Shown one piece after another: positions 1 to 11,100 of a stretch of 64,000 nucleotides of DNA. The number at the start of each line of letters is the position of its first letter. The stretch's first letter is position 1. The notes under the pieces were generated by a model. It did not search any database. It was not told the DNA's origin and saw only the letters and a program-made list of their open reading frames with translations. Location: contig CAXAMN010021112.1 in the NCBI GenBank assembly GCA_963970005.1, forward strand, positions 2,455,071 through 2,519,070. Reading direction: 5' to 3'. The translations under genes and the position numbers were made by a program. This DNA is from Durusdinium trenchii. Taxonomy: Eukaryota; Sar; Dinophyceae; Suessiales; Symbiodiniaceae.

Positions 1-184
1 CTTCCCATCGGAGAAATTGAGCTAACTGAATACAAATTGTCGAAGTGTGTGTTTTTTCAAATGTCCCGTTTGCACATTCTTTACACCAGTTCCGAACGTG
101 GGACTCGGAGCTGGGAGTCCAAAACAAATCCAGCTCCCCGGCCTTCACACAAATACAAATACCATACCCTCTATCCCTATGAGT

Positions 185-300
185 CCCTATGGATCCAATC
201 AGGTGCTGAGAAGGTGAGGGTCCACTAGACACTGGAGACTGTAGGTGGGTTTGGAGGGTCCAGTCGTAGCGAACCTGAGGAGAAGGTACGACTGGATCTC
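185..300. repeat. CCCTATGGATCC inverted-repeat element, degenerate copy
   Basis: Begins with CCCTATGGATCC and contains the family's internal GAGAAGGT and GGACCCTCC-like blocks, ending near a degraded GGATCT. The same family occurs intact at 30005, 35934, 37958 and 41729. The right end is weak, so the boundary is approximate. Confidence 0.45.
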
Positions 301-577
301 TGGAGTCGTAGACGTGTTTTGCCCTAGGCTTGGTGGATTTTCCCGTTGGGATCGTTTTGTCCAAAGGGGAAGATCTGGAGGTGACGAACATCGAACCTGG
401 TGCTGGCACCACCACACAGGCCTGCCCCGAAGGTTGAAGAGATCAACGCCCATCTCTTTGCCAACCTGCTTCATTTACCCTTACATCTAGGATCATGATG
501 TGCATTGCACCATGGCACCAAACAGACCACCAAAAATCCGAACTTGTTGGGCGTCCACTTCGCTGCTTGCGATCTAG

Positions 578-801
578 GCTTCCACACACCATCTCACGAC
601 GATCTAGGCGATCCCATCTCGGCGTCACCGGACGGCGGAACCATCACGGTCTCCCCGTCGTTTCGACCGTTGGACCGAGAGTCCGCCGAGGAGCCCCCCT
701 CTGATGAGGAGTTGGATGCAGAGACGAGCCCGGAAGCGAAGAGTGAAAAGGGGTGGATGAGATGCGGGTTTACACCGGATCGGATTCGGATCGCGACGAT
801 G
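578..801 (+). CDS. Exon, acidic/Ser-rich segment of an unknown protein
   Basis: Open for 74 codons with GC-rich third positions. It enters in phase 1 after GATCTAG and leaves in phase 0 at a GTGTGG donor. The product is polar and acidic (it contains SAEEPPSDEELDAETSPEAK) and looks disordered; no domain is recognised. A second possible acceptor of identical phase lies 24 bases downstream (GATCTAG before GCGATC). The next exon seen (1442) enters in phase 1, so at least one exon between them is missing from the model, or the two belong to different genes. The frame stays open to 975 if no intron is present. Confidence 0.4.
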
Positions 802-1441
802 GTGTGGATATACAGGTGGGAACATGGGTTGATGGGGGTTGTGGGACTTTTTCACGTAAACAAAACATACGCCGGTGCGGGTGGCTTTGGGTCGATGGAT
901 ATATGCAATTCTTGGCGATTTTTTGTGTTGCCCAGTTCCTTAAGCTGCTTTGATCATCTGGAGCCTTCAAGTTGAATGCACCATCTTGGGAAGACTGAAG
1001 AAGTGGAACTGAACAAAAAACTGGAAGGTTGTCCCTAGCAAAAGCATCCAGATACAACGTACCCTCCGACATGCGTAACATGGGTAACACGGTGGAAAGC
1101 CCCCACAGGTCGTGAAGTACTCATTCCAAGGGGCCATGTTCCACTTTATGTGTCTTTTTTGCAGTTTTCGCTTCGCTTCGCTTCGGTCTTTTGGTATTTA
1201 CATGCTTGTACCAAGTGGTGGCCCCTTGCCTTCCCCCCAAAATGACAGTCCTAAACACTGCATTTATCACATAATTTGCATACGTTGGGTTTTTTTGAAA
1301 AGGGGACAATGTATGAGAGTATTATTTAGCACAATTGATGACCCTTAAAACAAACATGGCGTTCTGAATTGAAACATTTCGCACTCTTGAACACCCAATT
1401 GACCAATCAAGGTCGAGTCCCACCTTATACCGTACATGAAG
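802..1441. other. Spacer/intron, no gene seen
   Basis: AT-richer DNA with stops in all frames of any length. It holds a short run of CGCTT units near 1167-1185 and nothing else that can be supported. Confidence 0.4.
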
Positions 1442-2544
1442 TGTTTGGGTGTTACCGATCCCTCCGCGAAAACGCATCCCGCAAGGTGACGAGCCACGCC
1501 CGATGAAGCGACGCTTGTTGAGCCGTGAGTGAGGGATGCCCAGTGGGCGTGGGCCAAGTCGGTGCATTGGACGTCGCCGGATTCCGGAACGTGGCGGGCG
1601 TTTGTTTGTGAGGATGGAGGAGTGTGTGAGGATGGACATCACATGACATCAGCAAATTTTGTAGAAATGACCCCCTAAGGATCCTTGGACCCTCCTTAGA
1701 AGGGGTCGAAGCCTCTATAACAAGGGTTTGTACATGTTTGTACCCTCAAAACACTTGTTTTTGAGGGTGCGGATCCTTAGGGTATGACTGCAGTGGGAGT
1801 TGCTGATCGTAGATGATCCAACTTAGCTCGGTTGACCTGTGTGGATGTGGCTCACGAAAAGTCGAGCACGTGACATCAAGACATAGTCGATTTCAGCTGG
1901 AAGATGTTGAATTCTCTCAGCTTCGGTGAGCTACGAACGGAACATGTCGGGCATCGCGACACCGAACGTAGCAAGGGCGCTAACGAAGGTATAGCTCCTG
2001 GCATTACTACTACCCAGACGCTCCAAACAGCCCTTGGTCCCTCAATACCTAGGGAATTGCTTGAGACCCCAGACCCCTCCATATGAGGGTTCGACCCCTC
2101 CATACGAGGGCCCATGAGCGTCTGCGGGTAGTACAGTAACTAAGTTACCCCCTGTTCCACCCAACTAGCCGCGATCGACCCAGGAAGCGTGGCACGCTGA
2201 GTGGTGGCCTCGGCGTGAAACAAAGAGCGGCCACCGGAGCGGTTCGCGGCTCGTGTGATGGTGAGACGGAAGCTGAGAAGATCAGTGGGCTCAAAGGTAT
2301 GTTTTGTTTGTTGAACATTGAATCTAGTTGAGGTAAGTGGCAAGAGTCTGTTTTTTTTTTTCAACAGCTTGTGGATGAACAACGTGGATATTTGAATGAA
2401 CACAACACCCATCTCCCGACGTCGCTCGTTTCGGCGACGGTCCGAGTGGCGCTGCGCATGTTCGCTCAGGCTACGCCCGGCGAGAGCTCCGAGAGGAAGC
2501 TGAACGGCTTGGGTGGCCCAGCAATGGACATGTCGTGGACATAA
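1442..2544 (+). CDS. Small multi-exon gene, 3' part, unknown product
   Basis: Four exons are proposed: 1442-1485 (phase 1 to 0), 1544-1621 (0 to 0), 2228-2296 (0 to 0) and 2368-2544, which ends at TAA. Together they give 122 codons. The last intron is the clearest: donor GTATGTTTT at 2297 and an acceptor made of eleven T's followed by CAACAG at 2367. Exon 1 reads FGCYRSLRENASRK, exon 2 is Trp-rich (HWTSPDSGTW), and the last reads LVSATVRVALRMFAQATPGE. The first intron is only 58 bases; the third holds two inverted-repeat elements. An ATG at 2258 could instead start a 72-codon two-exon gene. The 1442-1621 stretch also reads well on the minus strand (to a GTAACA donor), so the strand of the first two exons is less certain. 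No family recognised. Confidence 0.4.
1673..1782. mobile_element. MITE-like element, ends CCCTAAGGATCC
   Basis: A 110-bp unit whose first 12 bases (CCCTAAGGATCC) and last 12 bases (GGATCCTTAGGG) are perfect inverted repeats. A second inverted pair (TTGAGGGT with ACCCTCAA) sits inside. It lies within the proposed intron 1622-2227. Its ends differ by one base from the CCCTATGGATCC family seen later in the window. Confidence 0.6.
2009..2132. mobile_element. MITE-like element, ends ACTACCCAGACGCTC
   Basis: About 124 bp. The left end reads ACTACCCAGACGCTC and the right end GAGCGTCTGCGGGTAGT, an inverted pair with a short insertion, flanked by TA on each side. The interior (CAAACAGCCCTTGGTCCCTC, then ACCCCAGACCCCTCCATATG) recurs at 28865-28975 and, inverted, at 35711-35802, which proves it is a dispersed family. 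Confidence 0.7.
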
Positions 2545-3222
2545 CATGGTCAATCTTACCCAGGAAAAGGGGATACCCATGGATACCCTTTAATAACTTT
2601 TATTGGGGATTGGTGACACCCCACTAAACAGATGGAATGTACGGTTAGTCTTTTTCAAAGAATACTCCGGGAACATGGCTGGTCTTTCAACCTGGAGCCA
2701 ACTCTCGAAGACTCAACTTAATAGGTTGACCAGGTGGTACAGAGGTGGACCGAATATTCTGGTTCATTTCTGTTGAAATGAGGGCCTCCGGACCGTGGTC
2801 CGGTGTCCCCGTTTGGACTCTACTAAGCGGTCCGGTAGGCATGAACCGGCATGCGTGGTAGGCATGCCATGAATGTATCGATGTGGGAAGAATCCAGAAG
2901 CACACTAAGGATATCACGGACCCTTTAAGTGTATGTTTTTTTTCCCGCCTGATGCGTTTTGAATTTGGGTAAGGGTCTCTTTCTTTTGCTGCGGGGCTGC
3001 TCAAGTCAATGTGTCCAGTCAATGAAGGCCCACCCAAGGTCCACGAGATAGGACAGAACATGAAGATGGCAGAATTGATGTTGTTTCTTGTTATTGCATA
3101 CCGCCACTTGGGTTTACCCATGAACAATTGAATGTTTACACATTCATTGTTTCGCTCAGCTTCAGGTGGCTTGACGGTGAAGTTGTGACGTATATCGTCA
3201 ATCTCTATCCAGCCAGCCATTC

Positions 3223-3486
3223 TTGATATCCAGCCATTCCAGACACCACCCATCGATCTCCCTCATCCCGGCTGCGGGTTGGAAGCTCCGCCCAGCAAAA
3301 CGCGGCCCACACGCTCCGCAGCTCCGCCGCTTCGCCAGGCTCCGACCGCACATTGAACCCTTGCTCTACAAGAAGTATCTCTCCGCGAAGGAAATCACCT
3401 TCGCCCGGGTCGAAGCTGCGGGTCGTGCCGGTCGGTGCCGGTCGGTGCCGGTGGTTCAGAAGGGTTCCGAGGAGTTTGCTGACAAG
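3223..3486 (+). CDS. Exon island, unknown product
   Basis: GC-rich stretch with an open frame of 88 codons that leaves in phase 0 at the donor after GCTGACAAG (GTGTTTTTTT). The final part reads KYLSAKEITFARVEAAGRAG and then VVQKGSEEFADK, with typical G/C third bases. A 10-bp tandem (GCCGGTCGGT) lies inside at about 3427-3456. The upstream limit is unclear: acceptors at 3375 (CTACAAG) or near 3286 are both possible. The minus strand is open over the same bases and gives a fairly plausible peptide, so the strand is supported mainly by the donor and by the direction of neighbouring genes. Confidence 0.35.
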
Positions 3487-3519
3487 GTGTTTTTTTGGAT
3501 GGCATAGAAAGGGGCAGAA

Positions 3520-5300
3520 CATCCTGTAAGAATCAGTTCTATAGGATGTGAAGATGGGACACGTGCCTTGGACTGAGCAGTGAAAAGACCACAACTGCCC
3601 AGCGGAAAATACACTGCTCGATCGCTCGCAGGTCTTCAGGTCGAAAAATCATCAACAAGATAGGACGGCATGGCGCAGCGCCGACATGCAGTTTGTCCTG
3701 ATCCAATCAGATGGCCCTTGTCTGTTGGGTGTGAACTGTAGCTCTATGTTCTTGCTTCGGCCGCTGGTTGATAGGCCTCCACATGTTGGATGCAAAGCGC
3801 CCTGCCCTTTTGCACTCCTTGAATCAACGTTGGATTCCACTGATCGAACCCCCAACTGTTCACCTAGGTCTTGAATCGCAAAGGGAAGGACTTGCGACAT
3901 TTGCTCTACAAGCCGGGGAGCTAAGCGGGAGCCTTTGCAAGGGACTCAGGATGGGTTCATAGGGCAAAGGGTTTCTGGTGATGTAACTCTATAGGTCTCC
4001 AACTACCTTTGTGAGGGTTGGTGGTTTTAGGGTTTGTCCCCTACCTTTGGAGGATGTGGTTGGAGCTGACCCGTGTCCGTGCAGTGCATGAATGACGCTG
4101 ATGACATGAATGGAGCTCACCTGATTTCATCAACTTGCGCAGCGCCTACACGGCGCTTCTGGGGGTAATGCAAACTATATAACGAAGCCAGGGTGATCCG
4201 TCAAGGGCCGTCAGGATGTACTCGCACATGCGACAGCAACGAGATGATCTAAGACTCACTACACTCTTCAACCATCCACCCTGCTGTGCGTTTGTTTTGT
4301 GTTTTTGTTGTGGTCTTACAGTATATTGATTATCCGCAAGTTGTTCATCATCAAGCCTTTTACTGTAAGTTGTGGAAATCGAGTTTTACAGCTCTTTCGC
4401 CACAGCGTGGCGATGTAATCCCTCTAAATTTATCCAAGTTACGTTGGAGCTCGCGCCACAGAGGCTGTTAGCGCTCCAAGTACTTTTTGAGAGGGCGTTC
4501 TGAGGAGGTACTTGGAGGGTTAAGTATAACATGAAATCCAAACAATAACACATGAATAACCATCCGCGAAAGATCTGCCACGAGGTTTTAAAAGTATTTC
4601 TTTTTTTCGGGCCAGATTTATCGAAGGTCTTTATTTTCATATTAGTTCATGTCTACCGACGCAATACACGGCAGTCCTTTGAGCCGGTGGGTGGAAGTGT
4701 CCCCTATCCCCACTATCAGAGACCGCAGCCTGAGTGTTGCTTTGCCCAGCCCGCGCAGCATGTAAAGGATTCTCCAATGTTTGTCCCCACGAACAGATCG
4801 ACACTGGAACTTCTTGCCCAGTTCACTGGCAAACTGTCGCATCTGAACCCCACAATTCGCGGGGTCTGAGAGGTTGTTCAGATGTTGGCGGACATTTCTT
4901 GACAGAACACATGTTGCAGCCTTTTGTGAATTTCATGAATCAAGGAGTCAAGAAATGTGGCAAGAGATGTGAAGCTATGTCCTTGCAGAACGTGATGGCT
5001 TTTGAAGGCTACGTTGAAATCTATTTGCCGCGCAGAAAATTCCCGGCTGCGAAAATTCTTACTCGGCGCAGATTTCCCTAAATCCGCGAATCTTCCCGGG
5101 CAAATCACACTGAGGCAAAAAAAGAATTGCCCCAGTCTATATATATAGGTATAGATCCTTCAATTCAGTCTACCATCCTAGTCTCAAAATCCTATTCCGG
5201 TGTCCATTCCCTCGAAAAAACCGACGTCTTTTTCCCGAATGCGTAGCGAAGGGTTCTCGTTTAACTCTTGGGGGTCTGGGGGTAGAGCCTTGTTCGCGAC
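3520..5300. other. Gene-poor stretch, nothing supported
   Basis: Only short open frames without coding-type third positions or paired splice signals. I see no repeat family here apart from short T and A runs. Confidence 0.35.
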
Positions 5301-5313
5301 CCGTTGCTTCTAT

Positions 5314-5371
5314 GTTCGCAACCGTCCGCAACCGTTCGCAACCGTCCGCAACCGTTCGCAACCGTCCGCAG
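5314..5371. repeat. 10-bp tandem repeat (TYCGCAACCG)n
   Basis: Five to six copies of a 10-bp unit that alternates TTCGCAACCG and TCCGCAACCG, so the true period is 20 bp. Confidence 0.8.
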
Positions 5372-5385
5372 TAGGTCGCTAAGGC

Positions 5386-6010
5386 GCTGCCATTGGGGGA
5401 AGCTTTTGCAAGTGACTTTTCATGGATGTGTCACGCGTCAGTTTGCGCCGCTATTCCATTGTGATTTGCATGAAAATGAGATGTCGCACAAGAAACGTGA
5501 TGCGTTTCGCTGCGCAGGCGCAGCGTTTTGTGAGATCTGCAGATTGCTGCGCAGTTCCATTGGGATTAGCGTTTGGAGAGTCGTGTTTTTGGGGTGTTGG
5601 ATGTGGCCGTGCCATTGGGATTTGCGTTGTAGGGTGTGGCATCGAAGCTCTGTTTTCGTGACAAGTCTCAGCTGGAATGGCGATTTTGGTGGATGGGAGT
5701 GTGCTCAGAACGGGTCGAAATCATTCTAAACGTGTGGTGTGGTGCAAATTTTGTTGAAGCTCACGTGAGATGATATTCTCACTTTTCGTGGCAGGCACGG
5801 TACTTTGTGCTGATTTTGAGGTGTGGAAGTGCGATTTTCGTGGCAGGCGCAGGAAATCGTGAGGTTGCGAGGTGTGACGGAAGTGACATTTCGTGGCAGG
5901 CGCAGTACTTTGTGCGCGTTAGACGTGTGGATGCGGAAAGATTCGTGGCAGGCGCAGGGAATCGTGAGGTCGTGAGTTGTGGTAGAGGTGAATGTCGCTG
6001 TCACATTGGG
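5386..6010. repeat. Diverged repeat block with about 52-bp period
   Basis: TCGTGGCAGGC recurs at 5786, 5838, 5891 and 5943, that is at steps of 52-53 bp. CCATTGGGATT-type blocks at about 5455, 5557, 5610 and 6003 fall on multiples of the same step. The copies are diverged but the spacing is regular. It merges into the sharper 52-bp array that follows. Confidence 0.6.
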
Positions 6011-6104
6011 ATTGGCGTGTGAGCGGGTATTGTTTGGAGGGGCTGGACTCGCGAAACTGCTTGGCAGGGCTGCGTGATGTGTGTGCTCCGATGGGTGTTT
6101 CCGC

Positions 6105-6410
6105 TTGACTTTTGGAGGAAGTCTCGTACGAAATCCTCGTTTTGCAGACTTTGACATGTGAGTTTTGGAGGAAGTCTCGTACGAAACGCTCGTTGTGGAG
6201 ACTTGACACGTGACTTTTGGAGGAAGTCTCGTACGAAACGCTCGTTTTGGAGACTTGACGTGTGACTTTTGGAGGAAGTCTCGTACGAAGCGCTCGTTTT
6301 GGAGACTTGACGCGTGACTTTTGGAGAAAGTCTCGAACGAAACGCTCGTCTTGCGCAGCCTCGAAGCGTGACTTTTGGAGGACGTCTCGTACGAAACGCT
6401 CGCAGGACTG
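6105..6410. repeat. 52-bp tandem repeat, six copies
   Basis: TTTTGGAG starts at 6110, 6163, 6215, 6267, 6319 and 6373, giving steps of 52-54 bp. Each unit contains GTCTCGTACGAAACGCTCG followed by GGAGACTTGACG. Because 52 is not a multiple of 3, successive copies are read in different frames, which explains the long open frames on both strands; I do not regard these as genes. Confidence 0.8.
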
Positions 6411-6420
6411 CTTCCAGTGT

Positions 6421-8022
6421 GCCAAGAGTGTCCCACAAGAGTGTCCTACAAGAGTGTCCCACAGCCACAAGAGTGTCCCACAAGAGTGGTCCTACAAGAG
6501 TGTCCCAGAAGAGTGTCCCACAAGAGTGTCCTATAAGAGTGTCCCACAAGAGTGTCCTACAAGAGTGTCCCACAAGAGTTTCCTACAAGAGTGTCCCACA
6601 AGAGTGTCCCACAAGAGTGTCCCACAAGAGTTTCCTACAAGAGTGTCACACCAGAGTGTCCCACAAGAGTGTCCCACAAAATTGTCCCACAAGAGTGTCC
6701 TACAAGAATGTCCTACAAGAGTGTCCCGCAAGAGTGCCCCACAAGAGTGTCCTGCAAGAGTGTCTCACAAGAGTGTCCCACAAGAATGTCCGACAAGAGT
6801 GTCCCATAAGAGTGACCCACAAGAGTGTCCTATAAGAGTGTCCCACAAGAATGTCCGACAAGAGTGTCCCATAAGAGTGACCCACAAGAGTGTCCTATGA
6901 GAGTGTCCCACACAAGGAGTGTCCTACAAGAGTGTCGTGTAAGAGTGACCCACAAGAGTGTCCCAGAAGCGTGTCCTACAAGAGTGTCTACAAGAGTGTC
7001 CTGCAAGAGAGTCCCACAAGAGTGTCCTGCAAGTGACCCACAAGAGTGTCCTACAAGAGTGTCCCACAAGAGTGTTCCACAAGAGTGTCCCAGAAGAGTG
7101 TCCTACAAGAGTGTCCCGCAAGAGTGTCCTACAAGAGTGTCCCACAAGAGTGTCCCACAAGAGTGCCCCGCAACAGTGTCCCACAAGAGTGTCCTGCAAG
7201 TGACCCACAGAGTGTCCCACAAGAGTGTCCCAGAAGAGTGTCCCACAAGAGCGTGCTATAAGAGTGTCCCACAAGAGTGTCCTACAAGAGTGTCCCACAA
7301 GAGTTTCCTACAAGAGTGTCCCACAAGAGTGTCCCACAAGAGTGTCCTACAAGAGTGTCCCATGTCCCACAAGAGTTTCCTACAAGACTGTCACACAAGA
7401 GTGCCACCACAAGAGTGTCCTACAAGAGTATCCCACAAGAGTGTCCCACAAGAGTGTCCTACAAGAGTGTCCCACAAGAGTTTCCTACAAGAGTGTCGCA
7501 CAAGAGTGTCCCACAAGAGTGTCCTACAAGAGTATCCCACAAGAGTGTCCCACAAGAGTGTCCTACAAGAGTGTCCCACAAGAGTGTCCCACAAGAGTAT
7601 CCCACAAGAGTTTGCTACAAGAGTGTCCCACAAGGAGTGTCCTACAAGAGTGTCGTGTAAGAGTGACCCACAAGAGTGTCCTACAAGAGTGTCTCACAAG
7701 AGAGTGTCCCATAAGAGTGCCCGACAAGAGTGTCCTACAAGAGTGTCGTGTAAGAGTGACCCACAAGAGTGTCCTACAAGAGTGTCTCACAAGAGAGTGT
7801 CCCATAAGAGTGCCCGACAAGAGTGTCCTACAAGAGTGTCCCACGAGAGTGTCCTACAAGAGTGTCCCACAAGAGTGTCCTACAAGAGTGCCTTTCAGGA
7901 GTGTCCCACAAGAGTGTCCTGTAAGAGTGTTCCACAAGAGTGTCCTACAAGAGTGACCCACAAGAGTATCCTACAAGAGTGTCCCAGAAGAGTGTCTCAC
8001 AAGAGTGTCCTACAAGAGTGTC
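6421..8022. repeat. 13-bp minisatellite (YACAAGAGTGTCC)n, about 120 copies
   Basis: A 1.6-kb array of the 13-bp unit CACAAGAGTGTCC and its variant TACAAGAGTGTCC, with scattered copies having TTCC, ACCC, GTGT or lost bases. As 13 is not divisible by 3, three units (39 bp) encode a 13-residue repeat whichever frame is read. The + strand gives SHKSVPQECPTRV and the - strand GTLLWDTLVGHSC. Neither unit holds a stop, so all frames are open for hundreds of codons; the longest + frame runs 424 codons from 6825 to 8099 and ends beyond the array. I treat this as non-coding satellite DNA. Proteins of this repeat type appear, as far as I recall, among predicted dinoflagellate proteins, and may all be artefacts of it. 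Confidence 0.9.
7643..7828. repeat. 93-bp higher-order duplication inside the 13-bp array
   Basis: The block starting TACAAGAGTGTCGTGTAAG at 7643 recurs at 7736 with the same run of variant units (GTGACCC, GTCTCACAAGAGA, GTGCCCGACA). This shows a recent segmental duplication of about seven units. A partial relative lies near 6910-6960. Confidence 0.75.
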
Positions 8023-8135
8023 ATTTGGACATATGTAGCTTTTCGAACGTGTTTGCATTCGGGTTCGTGGGCTCCATCTTGTTTTTTTCCCAAGGCTGAT
8101 GAACTCGAACCCATCAGTTCTTCGCATGTTCCAAG

Positions 8136-11100
8136 CATCTCGGCACTGAGCGCTCCGTACCAACTGGTGTCCTCACCCACGGCAGGCCACGTGTGGGGCT
8201 GCCAGTCTTCACCGAGCATAAGGCCGTGGGCCGTGACCGGCGCCGGACCACTCTGGTGGACCCAGGTGGAATGTTGGACTCCTCAAAGGTACTCCGACAA
8301 AATCGGTTCTCTGACGGTACAAGCACCGGTTTTCATAGGGTCCTAATATATATATATATATGTATTATATGCATATATATTAGTTATATGTACATATTAT
8401 ATATAAATTGGGATCTATGTATATGTACACTTTCTACACTCCTTTGGTCTAGGTCGACTTGGTGAATCAGTCCAGGCACTTCCCACATCACCACTTTGTT
8501 CGTGGCGAATTTCCTTTTTGTTTGTGTTTTTACGCTGGGTTTTTCGGTCAAGTTTTGGAGCAAAGACTTGTCAGGTCTACAGTTCTTTGTATTTGCAAAG
8601 TAGGCGATCAAAATTGCATCCTTTTCCCATACCTGTTGGAGGGTCCTGGGTATGTATTATTCTAGCTGATTCTAGCTGTTGGTGAGGAGAGTCCATATTC
8701 CCCTTAAACAGGGAGGCAAGGAGCTACAGAGAGTTCCCTAAGCACCTATTTGATTTTGGAACTGTTTGATCCATACATCGACGTCTTACAGTCGCGGGGT
8801 ACCATTCGCCAAAATTATGTTAAATTTGTTCGTTGTAAATGGAGAGGTGTGTTTGAAGGGATAATAGCCAGTGATGTAGTGGCGGCATTCAGCAATGATT
8901 TTCCGATTTTCCATTCTGGCAATGTAAAATCCAAATCGAAAAGAACCCTGAACCCCCTGCGTTTCAGGCAAACGTCCTTGTTCCTCCACAAAGCACCTTC
9001 ACTGCCAGGTGATGCGTTTGATGCGCCGCTCCAAGAACGTGGACGGTGCGGCGGCTGAGGGGGCTGGAGAGCGCGAGAGGTGCGTCAGATGTTCTCTTCC
9101 GCAGAATTCCATGTCGGGGTCTAAGAATATGAGTCTGATTCAGATTCGGATTCTTTCAACTTTCATGTCATCAGTGCTCTTGAGTGGTTTTCCTTTTGGG
9201 GGGGACACGTTCCAAAGGAGGGGTGCGCCTTCACAAGATCCACTCACCAAAAAGGGGTGGATTTTGCCTGAACATGAACATTCCGTGGCCGGGTATGGTG
9301 ACTGATCCAGAGGAATTTGGTCTATCATGGCACAGGCTGTGAACCAGATATTTTGAGGTCTTGTGAACTTGCCTTCAACCTGCCCTTTCCACATCGTCGC
9401 CTGTGAGGTGAACTGGGGTGACCATCACTTAGTTTTCACTCATCAAACTGGGGGTTTTCACAGGCTCTCATTTTTTGTGGCTAGTCAGTACTACTAGTCC
9501 TGTATAGCCCAAACACTCCATGTAAGCCATATAGCCTACATTGACCCCCCCAAACCACCCCAATGTAGGTAAATATGCCACTCCCATGGAGTGTTTTTAG
9601 TTCAGAATCTCGGTGCATCCCAGATACGCCCTCCGTTTCTGGTCGTATGCAAGAAAGACCACCTGGGACGGAACCGGCCCGTTGGCGCTGCGAATGTTCA
9701 CTGGTCGGTCGGCTTCGTGCTTTGCCTGGATACAGTGGACAATTCGGACGGGATGGACCAAGTCTTCAAGAAAAACAATGGATTCCAGCTTATTCGGTTC
9801 GTCCCTGTTTGCGACCTGGTACAGGCCAACGGCCTAGGTCTGACCTGAAACCATTTCATGAAGAACCAGGTTGACACTCCTTCAAACGTTGTCGTTTGGT
9901 GAATTTGGACCAGATTGTGCACGGGGAACATGCAGGAATGTATGAGCTTAGTAGAACATAGTAGAACCGCTCCCTTCAAGAAGACTTATCCTGATGCCTC
10001 CTGATTGTTGTTGTCGCCCAAGGTTCCCAGATTTTAGAAGTGGATTGTGAAAACCCTTGATAGACTGAGTACCGATATTTATGGTTTTACTTGAGGTGAT
10101 GTTAGATATTCCCTATGGATAAGTCCCCTTCTGGTGAATATATATATATATATATATTATGTTGTTTTTGTTTTTCAAGGTTCGAAGTATCGAGGCTCAG
10201 TTCCAACATGTTCCAACTTCCAGTTTCGGTGCCAAGTTACTGCTCCTATTTGTTTTCGCCAGGTTTCATTTTTCAACTGCTTGAGCAACCAAGCAAACAT
10301 ACCCAGACACGGACGGGCATATGACTCTCCGATCAGCCCAGGGGTGGTTCTCAGGTCAGTGGGTAGATATATTCCCATGCAAGTTCCCATGCATTAGATC
10401 ATTATAGATAATCTAATACATGGGCGTGTTTGGGATAACAACATGCAAACAAATCAATTACCCAGACACTCCATGTATGCCACATGCCTAGGGGTGGTTT
10501 GGGGGGTCAATGTAGGCATATATGGCAGGAGTGTTTGGGTTATGTCACTGCCAACCTTGGAGTCTTCTTTTTTGCCTTCGCCACGAATCACCCCAAGCCC
10601 ATCACAAATCACCCGAGCAGCAGAGCACCAGGCGTTCGCCTCAACAACTACATCCGCCCGCAGTATTTGCCGCCCAATGCTCCGGGCGCGCCGTACCCCA
10701 AGCCCATGGAGGACCTGGGAATGAAGGTTGGGGCATCAAGCTGCTGATCATCGCCTACACTTCCGTGGATGGCCCCATTAGATGACCGAATGCCAAGCAG
10801 GTGGTGCCATCCGCTTCCGATTTCAGGGATGTGTTGAAAGGAACACCAATGAGTTCGGAGGTCCCTCACCGCTTGCGAGCCAGCACGGGAAGTGTCTGAC
10901 ATGAGGACATCCTCGAAGCATGTCTGACATGGCCTGTTGAGAGACATGCAGCGCCTTAAAGATCAATTGATCATCTACTGAATCTCTCTAAATGAGTCAG
11001 ACATGTTTACAGTTGAGACACCTGTTTGATCAGATCCACCAGCACTTCCCAAAAAACCTTCATCAACTCCAGGTTTCAATCTCGGCCTTTCCCTCTCCAG

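Noticed and set aside
1345..1557. Minus-strand exon reading (contains LAHAHWASLTHGSTS) with a GTAACA donor
   Set aside because: It is a fair alternative, but the + strand gives two phase-matched exons with acceptor and donor that join to the 2368-2544 exon, so I kept the + reading at reduced confidence.
5726..6573. Three overlapping minus-strand frames of 180-240 codons
   Set aside because: They are produced by the 52-bp repeats, which have no stops and change frame with each copy.
6825..8099. 424-codon open frame on the + strand
   Set aside because: It lies almost wholly in the 13-bp minisatellite, where every frame is open by construction; the tail after 8022 has no coding signal.
10286..10354. 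Extra exon (phase 2 to 2) in the gene 8136-11286
   Set aside because: It would leave an intron of only 23 bases on its left, and the exons 10180-10262 and 10621-10726 already join in phase without it.
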